From DATDYA01 sp035289165 (GTDB lineage Bacteria > Patescibacteriota > Patescibacteriia > Magasanikbacterales > GWA2-37-8): DNA of 9,641 bases. The position numbers and the translations under genes were made by a program. The stretch covers positions 1-9,641 of the forward strand of contig DATDYA010000032.1 in assembly GCA_035289165.1 (NCBI GenBank). Direction: 5' to 3'. Shown piece by piece: positions 5,259 to 9,641 of this stretch. Numbering within the stretch: position 1 is the first letter of the stretch; every line of letters starts with the position of its first letter. A model generated the notes under the pieces. It was not told where the DNA came from, did not search any database, and saw only the letters and a list, made by a program, of their open reading frames with translations.

Positions 5259-5463
5259 TAGGTTTGACTCCGGAGGAGTAAAAAGGTTCTACAATATGTT
5301 CCATTGGTAGGCCAATATTTGTCGAGACCCGTGGGTCTTGCGTGAGGCTAACCCCTTACAACCGTGGAACTAACTACTCTTCCTACGGGTTGAACCGAAG
5401 ATCTGATCTAAGAGGATTTAGATCGAAACAAAAAGACAGGCTTAAATGGCCTGTCTATTTTTT
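5259..5463 (+). ncRNA. Candidate independent structured RNA (~200 nt), family unknown
   Basis: Transcript limits are inferred from the upstream promoter and the terminator hairpin at 5434-5456. There is no convincing ORF. Hand folding gives: hairpin ACTCC-GGA-GGAGT (5267-5279); a long-range helix GGTTC (5285-5289) with GAACC (5392-5396); inside it GTTCCA (5298-5303) with TGGAAC (5365-5370), enclosing three hairpins, TTGG/CCAA (5304-5315), AGACC-CGTG-GGTCT (5325-5338) and GTGAGG/CCTTAC (5342-5359); then a hairpin GATCTAA/TTAGATC (about 5406-5425). The AACCC of the third internal hairpin (5350-5354) could also pair with GGGTT (5387-5391), a pseudoknot or alternative fold. I see no signature of the SRP RNA (GGAAG/AGCA), RNase P RNA, tmRNA or T-box. 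6S RNA is possible by length but the branched fold does not favour it. Confidence 0.65.
5434..5463. terminator. Bidirectional intrinsic terminator shared by the ncRNA and rpmB
   Basis: AGACAGGC (5434-5441) pairs with GCCTGTCT (5449-5456) around a 7-nt loop. It is followed by ATTTTTT on the plus strand. On the minus strand the same hairpin is followed by TTTTGTTTC. It thus serves the plus-strand RNA and the rpmB transcript arriving from the right, whose stop codon ends at 5471. Confidence 0.85.
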
Positions 5464-5470
5464 AGTTTTA

Positions 5471-5647
5471 TTATTTACCTTTTTTAACGAGTGTTCGGCG
5501 GCAGGTAGAACAGATTTTAATGCTCTGGCCTTCAACTTTTAAAAGTTGAAGATTGGGTTTTTGACGTCTTGGCACTTTGACATTAGAGTGACTAACATGG
5601 TTAGCCCGGACAGTCTTTTTAGCGCACAATTCACAATTTCTAGCCAT
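5471..5647 (-). CDS. rpmB: Large ribosomal subunit protein bL28, zinc-binding (C+) form
   Basis: The reverse strand encodes 58 residues starting MARNCELCAKKTVRANHV and ending KICSTCRRTLVKKGK. This is bL28, which binds 23S rRNA in the 50S subunit. Two CxxC pairs (C5/C8 and C46/C49) form a zinc ribbon, the C+ version of this protein. The length is at the short end for the family (usually about 60-78). The MARNCELC start fixes the ATG at 5647-5645. The gene is alone on the reverse strand, converging on the ncRNA and diverging from the M50 protease gene, with its own promoter at 5681-5709. Confidence 0.93.
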   Translation of the reverse strand: MARNCELCAKKTVRANHVSHSNVKVPRRQKPNLQLLKVEGQSIKICSTCRRTLVKKGK

Positions 5648-5664
5648 AATTTGCGTATTTAAGG

Positions 5665-5693
5665 TTTATAAGATAAAATAAGGATACTATATT
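5665..5693 (+). promoter_or_regulatory. Possible promoter of the M50-xseA-pyrH operon
   Basis: TTTATA (5665-5670), 17 nt, TATATT (5688-5693) on the plus strand is a moderate sigma-70 match and the only one seen in the 63-nt gap before 5711. It would give a leader of only about 11 nt and would overlap the rpmB promoter on the opposite strand. Confidence 0.4.
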
Positions 5694-5709
5694 TTAAGTA
5701 TTTTGTCAA
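5681..5709 (-). promoter_or_regulatory. Promoter of rpmB
   Basis: On the reverse strand, a perfect TTGACA (5709-5704) is followed after 17 nt by TATCCT (5686-5681). Initiation near 5675 gives a leader of about 27 nt. The -35 box ends one base before the ATG of the divergent M50 gene at 5711. Confidence 0.7.
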
Positions 5710-5710
5710 T

Positions 5711-6316
5711 ATGGATGCGACAACTCTCATCTTTTATTTTTTAATTATTATCCCCTCGGCGATCATCCACGAGTATGCCCACGGCTGGATGGCGGATCGG
5801 TTGGGGGATCCAACCGCTCGTTATGCTGGCCGTTTAACGGTAAACCCTATCGCTCACATTGACTTGTGGGGGACTATTTTAATGCCGTTATTTCTTTTTA
5901 TGCTGACCGGTGGTCGGTTTTTGTTCGCCTATGCGAAGCCGGTGCCGTATAATCCATATAACTTGCGCAACCAGCGCTGGGGACCAGCCCTGGTGGGTTT
6001 AGCTGGGCCGTTAGCTAATCTATTGTTGGCATTGGTTTTTGCCATACCACTCCGGACGATGCCAGTTAGTTTCTTAACTGAATTATTCGGGATCATCGTT
6101 TATGCTAATGTACTACTTATGGTATTTAACTTAGTCCCAATCCCACCGCTCGACGGATCCAAGATTTTGTATGCATTTTTACCAGACTCGGCTCAGGGCG
6201 TAAAGAATTTCCTTGATCGTTATGGTTTCATCATCCTTCTTATTTTTATCTTTTTCTTGTTTGAGCTGGTGTCGCCAATCATTAATGGCGTGTACCGTCT
6301 GATCGTCGGTATCTAA
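5711..6316 (+). CDS. Site-2-protease-family (M50) membrane metalloprotease
   Basis: This intramembrane zinc peptidase of the short, PDZ-less M50 type has 201 residues. The zinc site H20-E21-YA-H24 (HEYAH) lies in the first membrane segment, followed by G25-W26 and the family motif ARYAGRLTVNPIAHID. AKPVPYNPYNLRNQRWGPALVGLAGPLANLLLA follows, and the third ligand D148 is in PIPPLDGSKIL. About five membrane segments are visible. All catalytic residues are present, so it is likely active. The substrate is unknown; the family cleaves membrane-bound regulators or signal-peptide remnants. It is the first gene of a seven-gene run and is 9 nt from xseA. The 5711 ATG gives the expected short N-terminus before HExxH; no Shine-Dalgarno. 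Confidence 0.93.
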   Translation: MDATTLIFYFLIIIPSAIIHEYAHGWMADRLGDPTARYAGRLTVNPIAHIDLWGTILMPLFLFMLTGGRFLFAYAKPVPYNPYNLRNQRWGPALVGLAGPLANLLLALVFAIPLRTMPVSFLTELFGIIVYANVLLMVFNLVPIPPLDGSKILYAFLPDSAQGVKNFLDRYGFIILLIFIFFLFELVSPIINGVYRLIVGI

Positions 6317-6325
6317 CAGAATATA

Positions 6326-7549
6326 ATGTTACCCATCATTACCGTTTCACAATTCATTGAACAGATTAACGGCATAATTTCCGGTGAATTTATCGTTGAA
6401 GGGGAAGTGTCACAATACAAAGTGTCTCAAGGCAAATGGATTTTTTTTGACCTAAAAGATGAAAAGGCGAGCATATCTTGTTTTGCCACTTTATTTGGAT
6501 TGCGTACCCCGCTTGAAGACGGAATGAAAATACGAGCTTTAGGTTTCCCTAAAATCCATGACAAAAGCGGACGGTTTTCTTTAACAGTACAACAAGTGGA
6601 ATTGGTGGGGGAGGGCAGTTTAAAAAAGGCCTATTTATTACTAAAAGAAAAATTAACCAAGGAAGGCCTGTTTGCTTTGGAGCGTAAGCGAGAGATCCCC
6701 AAAATGCCAAGTCGAATCGGAGTCATCGCTTCCCGAGACAGCGCTGCCTGGGGAGATTTTTGGCGGATTTTAAACAACCGCTGGCAGGGAGTGGAAATCG
6801 AGTTGTATCACACTAGTGTGCAGGGAGAATCAGCGGTAGGCGAAATAGTCGAAGCTTTTAAATATTTTAATACCGAGGCCAAGGAAGTGGATGTTTTGGT
6901 TATGATCCGTGGCGGTGGGTCGCTCGAAGATTTAGCAGCCTTTAACTCCGAAGAAGTGGTACGAGCAGTGTATGGTAGTAAGACTCCAGTCGTTTGCGGT
7001 GTGGGGCATGAACGGGATGAGACGTTGGCAGATTATGCGGCCGATGTCCGAGCTTCGACGCCATCAAACGCGGCCGAACGAGTGGTGCCGTCGCGCCTGG
7101 ATATTTTAAACGAATTAGATTATTCAGTTGATCACATTAGCGAAAAAATCCAGCACAAGATTACGATGTTGCGTCGCCAAGTAGAACAGCAGTTTTACTT
7201 TGTGGTTAGCCGTTGCGAAGCGCCCTTGCAAGCCGGCCGAAATTTAATGGAAAAGTTTAAAAATATTTTGGTTGTTCTTGAAAACAGTGTACGCACTAAA
7301 CATGAATTTTTACTTTCGAGCGAAAGATTGTTTAGAAACATCGATCCGAAGCGGGTTTTGGAGCGGGGGTATAGCCTCGTCCGGAAGCGTAGCGGGAAAC
7401 TGGTCCGGCGGTCTAAGGATGTGGACATTGGTGAGGAAATCGTGATAGAATTAGCCGAGGATTCCCTGGTTAGCCGAGTGGTTGAAAACAGAGGGGTAAA
7501 TCAGGACCAGGGGGTATTATTTAAACCAACGGAGGCGGAAACAGCCTAA
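6326..7549 (+). CDS. xseA: Exodeoxyribonuclease VII large subunit
   Basis: This is the catalytic subunit of exonuclease VII, which degrades single-stranded DNA from both ends in complex with several XseB subunits. Residues 1-100 form the OB-fold ssDNA-binding domain (ITVSQFIEQING ... VEGEVSQYKVSQGKWIFFDLKD). The nuclease core carries SRIGVIASRDSAAWGDF (about 128-144), MIRGGGSLEDLAAFN (193-207) and CGVGHERDETLADYAADVRASTPSNAAE (224-251). The C-terminal part is helical, ending with DPKRVLERGYSLVRK and a small beta domain. The length of 407 residues is normal. The start is 9 nt after the M50 stop, and xseB follows 11 nt downstream. Confidence 0.97.
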   Translation: MLPIITVSQFIEQINGIISGEFIVEGEVSQYKVSQGKWIFFDLKDEKASISCFATLFGLRTPLEDGMKIRALGFPKIHDKSGRFSLTVQQVELVGEGSLKKAYLLLKEKLTKEGLFALERKREIPKMPSRIGVIASRDSAAWGDFWRILNNRWQGVEIELYHTSVQGESAVGEIVEAFKYFNTEAKEVDVLVMIRGGGSLEDLAAFNSEEVVRAVYGSKTPVVCGVGHERDETLADYAADVRASTPSNAAERVVPSRLDILNELDYSVDHISEKIQHKITMLRRQVEQQFYFVVSRCEAPLQAGRNLMEKFKNILVVLENSVRTKHEFLLSSERLFRNIDPKRVLERGYSLVRKRSGKLVRRSKDVDIGEEIVIELAEDSLVSRVVENRGVNQDQGVLFKPTEAETA

Positions 7550-7560
7550 AAAAATAATTA

Positions 7561-7767
7561 ATGATTATGACAACAGATAAAAAAACAAATTTTGCTAAGT
7601 CTTACGACGATTTAGAGAAGATTGTGAAGTGGTTTGAGAAAGATGATGTCAACCTTGAAGAAGGAATTGAAAAGTTCGAAGAGGGGATGAAAATTGTTAA
7701 GGACCTTAAAAAATATCTTGACAGCATGGAGAATAAAGTGAAAGACTTAAAAAAGGAGATGGTTTAA
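7561..7767 (+). CDS. xseB: Exodeoxyribonuclease VII small subunit
   Basis: This 68-residue acidic helical protein has the XseB pattern SYDDLEKIVKWFEKDDVNLEEGIEKFEEGMKIVKDLKKYLDSMENKV, two antiparallel helices that pack on XseA. Position right after xseA confirms the assignment. Two ATG codons (7561 and 7567) are possible starts; the first gives MIMTTDKK. The length is typical for the family. Confidence 0.95.
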   Translation: MIMTTDKKTNFAKSYDDLEKIVKWFEKDDVNLEEGIEKFEEGMKIVKDLKKYLDSMENKVKDLKKEMV

Positions 7768-7777
7768 TTATAAAAAT

Positions 7778-8122
7778 ATGAAACTCATTTTACGTTGGTT
7801 AATTAGCGCCTTAGCGCTACTCGCTATCGCCGCCTGGGTGCCGGGTATTGAGGTCAGTAATTTCTACAGTGCGCTCATTGCCGCTTTAATTCTCGGCTTA
7901 ATTAACGCCCTCATCCGACCATTGGTGTTACTTTTAACCCTGCCGGTGAATATATTAACACTAGGGTTGTTTACCTTGGTCATTAACGCCCTCATGTTTT
8001 GGCTAGCGTCGTCCATGGTGAAGGGCTTTGAAGTAACAGGTTTCTGGCCGGCCTTCTTAGGCGCGGTGTTAATGTGGATCGTCAGCTGGATAGTAAACGG
8101 TGTTTTGAAAAAAGATAATTAA
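7778..8122 (+). CDS. Phage-holin-family/YvlD-like membrane protein
   Basis: This 114-residue protein with four membrane helices is of the PF04020 type (phage holin family 4 superfamily, also YvlD-like). Diagnostic segments are the N-terminal ILRWLISALALLAIAAWVPGIEV, ALILGLINALIRPLVLLLTLP and LFTLVINALMFWLAS, ending GAVLMWIVSWIVNGVLKK. Despite the name, such genes are common on bacterial chromosomes and are not by themselves phage markers; function is not established. It is 10 nt after xseB and 7 nt before a small basic gene. Confidence 0.9.
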   Translation: MKLILRWLISALALLAIAAWVPGIEVSNFYSALIAALILGLINALIRPLVLLLTLPVNILTLGLFTLVINALMFWLASSMVKGFEVTGFWPAFLGAVLMWIVSWIVNGVLKKDN

Positions 8123-8129
8123 TTTAAAA

Positions 8130-8285
8130 ATGAAAAACTATTCGTCCAATCGAGCGCAAAAAGGCAAGACGGCCTACCGGACGCCTAGTTTGTATCGGGC
8201 GAATAAAGCGTATAAAAATACTTTAAACAAGGTTTTGAGTCCTAAAAATAAATTCTCTAATTCACAATTTAAAGTTAAAACTTAA
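8130..8285 (+). CDS. Small highly basic protein (51 aa), hypothetical
   Basis: An ATG at 8130 opens a 51-codon frame ending TAA at 8283-8285, starting 7 nt after the holin-family gene and ending 3 nt before pyrH. The product (MKNYSSNRAQKGKTAYRTPS...) has ten Lys and three Arg and no Asp or Glu. It is also rich in Asn, Ser and Tyr, with no hydrophobic core or Cys. Such composition suggests binding to RNA, DNA or the ribosome, or an unstructured peptide. No family is recognised. Its tight fit in the operon is the main reason for calling it. Confidence 0.6.
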   Translation: MKNYSSNRAQKGKTAYRTPSLYRANKAYKNTLNKVLSPKNKFSNSQFKVKT

Positions 8286-8288
8286 GCT

Positions 8289-8987
8289 ATGGCCAAGTTA
8301 CCCCCGAAGAAGTTGATCGTATTATCTCTAGGCGGATCGCTCATTGTGCCAAAAGAAGGATTCGATATTCCGTTTCTCAAAGAGTTTAAAAAGTTTATCC
8401 TTAAATATCTAGAGAAAAATTATCATTTCGTTATCGTTTGTGGAGGGGGTAATACGGCGAGAATCTATCAAGAAGGGGTGCGGGGAGTCAGTGAATTGGC
8501 GGATGAAGATATTGACTGGATTGGTATCCATGCCACGCGTTTAAACGCTCACTTCATGCGTACCATTTTTCGTAAGTGGTCTTATCCAGTGGTAACCAAA
8601 GATCCGACTAAAAAAATGAAATGGGAAACTGGAGTTTTGATCGGCGCTGGTTGGAAACCGGGTTGGTCAACAGATTATGTCGCTGTCCGTTTGGCCAAAC
8701 TGTACGGCGCTAAAACTGTTATTAACCTTTCCAATATAGATTACGCTTACGACAAGGACCCTAAAGTATTCAAGGATGCTAAGAAAATAAAAGATATTAA
8801 GTGGAAAGAATTTAGAAAAATTGTTGGTGACAAATGGGTGCCGGGATCGAATTTGCCTTTTGACCCAATCGCTAGTCAAGAAGCCGAAAAAGATAAAATT
8901 AAAGTTATTATTTTAAAAGGAAATAATTTAAAACAAGTCGGTAACGCTTTGGAGGGTATTTCTTACCAAGGCACAACCGTTAGCTAA
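8289..8987 (+). CDS. pyrH: UMP kinase, archaeal-type
   Basis: This amino-acid-kinase-fold enzyme phosphorylates UMP to UDP with ATP, feeding CTP, UTP and dTTP synthesis. Motifs are VLSLGGSLIVP (11-21), IVCGGGNTARIY (49-60), GIHATRLNAHFMR (79-91), GWKPGWSTDYVAVRLA (121-136) and INLSNIDYAYDKDP (145-158), then the GSNLPFDPIAS segment. GWxPGxSTD and the FDPIAS ending place it with the archaeal-type UMP kinase subfamily rather than the classic hexameric bacterial PyrH; CPR bacteria commonly have this form. The 232-residue length is typical. It is 3 nt after the small basic gene and 6 nt before the envelope protein gene. Confidence 0.92.
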   Translation: MAKLPPKKLIVLSLGGSLIVPKEGFDIPFLKEFKKFILKYLEKNYHFVIVCGGGNTARIYQEGVRGVSELADEDIDWIGIHATRLNAHFMRTIFRKWSYPVVTKDPTKKMKWETGVLIGAGWKPGWSTDYVAVRLAKLYGAKTVINLSNIDYAYDKDPKVFKDAKKIKDIKWKEFRKIVGDKWVPGSNLPFDPIASQEAEKDKIKVIILKGNNLKQVGNALEGISYQGTTVS

Positions 8988-8993
8988 ATTAAT

Positions 8994-9641
8994 ATGGAAG
9001 AAGTCGCCACTAAAATTGAAGACGCCTTGGCGGAAGCTGTCAAGCCTAAAGGTAAAAAATTAAAAACAACCCTGTATTTGGTTGGGGCAGTGGTGGTTTT
9101 GGCTTTGGTTGTCCAAGGAGCGGCTTTTGCCTATGCCTGGAGTTTTAACGGCCAGGTATATAGTGGTGTGGCTTTGGGGAATTACGAGCTTGGCGGAATG
9201 AACAAAGAAGAAGTTGTAGAATATCTGGAAGGTTTAAATAACCGTTTAGCTAAAGAAGGGGTAATTTTGGAAATTAAAAATAAAGAGGGTTTTAAAGAAA
9301 CCGTTAAGTTAAATACCTTAGTTGGTGAGGGGGATAATTTTTTTGAAATTGTAAAGTACGACAGCGAAATATTGGGTGAGTGGGCAATTAGTCGGGGGCG
9401 GGGTGGTAATTGGTTTGCCGAGACTTGGCAGCCAATTTGGCTAATGTTTAGACCGGTCTCTCGACCAGCGTCGTTAGCAAAAGACGATGCGCGTTGGGAA
9501 GAATTAGTTGAAGCTACTTTGCAACCCTATGAAGATCCTTACCAAAATGCCAATGTGGAAGTAGAGAATTGGCGAGAGGGGAAATACAAGGTGGTCGAGG
9601 AGAGAATAGGTAACATGTTCGACACAGATGTCGTTAAAACA
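8994..9641 (+). CDS. VanW/PG_binding_4-type membrane-anchored envelope protein, 5' part
   Basis: An open frame of 216 codons begins at the ATG at 8994 and runs off the right edge without a stop. Residues 1-24 are charged and cytoplasmic, about 25-48 form one membrane helix (LYLVGAVVVLALVVQGAAFAYAW), and the rest is extracellular. The segment following the helix, VYSGVALGNYELGGMNKEEVVEYLEG, matches the start of the PG_binding_4 (PF12229) repeat found ahead of VanW or L,D-transpeptidase domains. The remainder would lie beyond the window, so the catalytic or terminal domain is unknown. A role at the cell wall is inferred. It is cotranscribed with pyrH (6 nt gap). Confidence 0.8.
   Translation, partial: MEEVATKIEDALAEAVKPKGKKLKTTLYLVGAVVVLALVVQGAAFAYAWSFNGQVYSGVALGNYELGGMNKEEVVEYLEGLNNRLAKEGVILEIKNKEGFKETVKLNTLVGEGDNFFEIVKYDSEILGEWAISRGRGGNWFAETWQPIWLMFRPVSRPASLAKDDARWEELVEATLQPYEDPYQNANVEVENWREGKYKVVEERIGNMFDTDVVKT

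Noticed and set aside
5295..5309. Mini-ORF ATG-TTC-CAT-TGG-TAG after GGAGGAG in the ncRNA
   Set aside because: Only four codons, and the SD-like sequence is 16 nt from the ATG, too far for normal initiation.
5259..5463. SRP RNA, RNase P RNA or tmRNA identity for the ncRNA
   Set aside because: The conserved GGAAG/AGCA domain IV, the RNase P core motifs and a tRNA-like end with a tag ORF are all absent.
5342..5542. 66-aa plus-strand ORF starting at GTG
   Set aside because: It spans the ncRNA body, passes through the terminator hairpin and overlaps rpmB on the other strand; its sequence resembles no protein family.
7778..8122. Prophage signal from the holin-family gene
   Set aside because: PF04020-type proteins are ordinary chromosomal membrane proteins in many bacteria; no other phage gene is nearby.

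Overview
The window looks like chromosomal DNA of an uncultivated ultra-small bacterium of the Candidate Phyla Radiation (Patescibacteria, probably Parcubacteria-like). This is an inference from recognised content: an archaeal-type UMP kinase, a long-insert nucleoside diphosphate kinase, a LAGLIDADG homing endonuclease of a type common in CPR genomes, small membrane proteins of a CPR-typical kind, a short four-cysteine bL28, and AT-rich gene starts with no Shine-Dalgarno sequence. Protein families read through without internal TGA, so the standard bacterial code applies; TAA and TAG terminate every recognisable intact gene.

Left part (1-3293), accessory in character. A possible reverse-strand zinc-ribbon fragment sits at the edge. 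A decayed or truncated LAGLIDADG reading frame follows, and it runs on into a tRNA-Leu(GAG) gene whose -35/-10 promoter lies inside the endonuclease coding sequence. Then come three co-directional genes: an HD-domain phosphohydrolase, a 52-residue zinc-ribbon protein, and a STAND/archaeal-ATPase-like protein whose Walker A motif lacks its lysine. A G+C-rich perfect hairpin without a clear U-tract closes this block.

Middle part (3294-5220). Three tightly packed genes (two-TM protein, SAM methyltransferase, three-TM protein) end at a strong intrinsic terminator. Its loop and U-tract are re-used as the -35 box and spacer of the promoter for ndk. ndk ends at its own terminator.

Intergenic island (5221-5710). 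A consensus promoter (TTGACG-17-TATAAT) and a terminator hairpin bracket about 200 nt of foldable sequence with no credible ORF. This is a strong candidate for an independent structured non-coding RNA that I cannot assign to a family. The terminator is shared with rpmB (bL28) converging from the reverse strand. rpmB has a TTGACA promoter that lies back-to-back with the start of the next operon.

Right part (5711-9641). A dense operon with gaps of 3-11 nt holds a site-2-type M50 protease, xseA and xseB (exonuclease VII), a holin-family/YvlD-like membrane protein, a 51-residue very basic protein with no acidic residue, pyrH (archaeal-type UMP kinase) and the 5' part of a membrane-anchored VanW/PG_binding_4-type cell-envelope protein cut by the window edge. 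The operon mixes ssDNA processing, pyrimidine nucleotide supply and envelope functions. No CRISPR array, intact insertion sequence or replication origin was seen.
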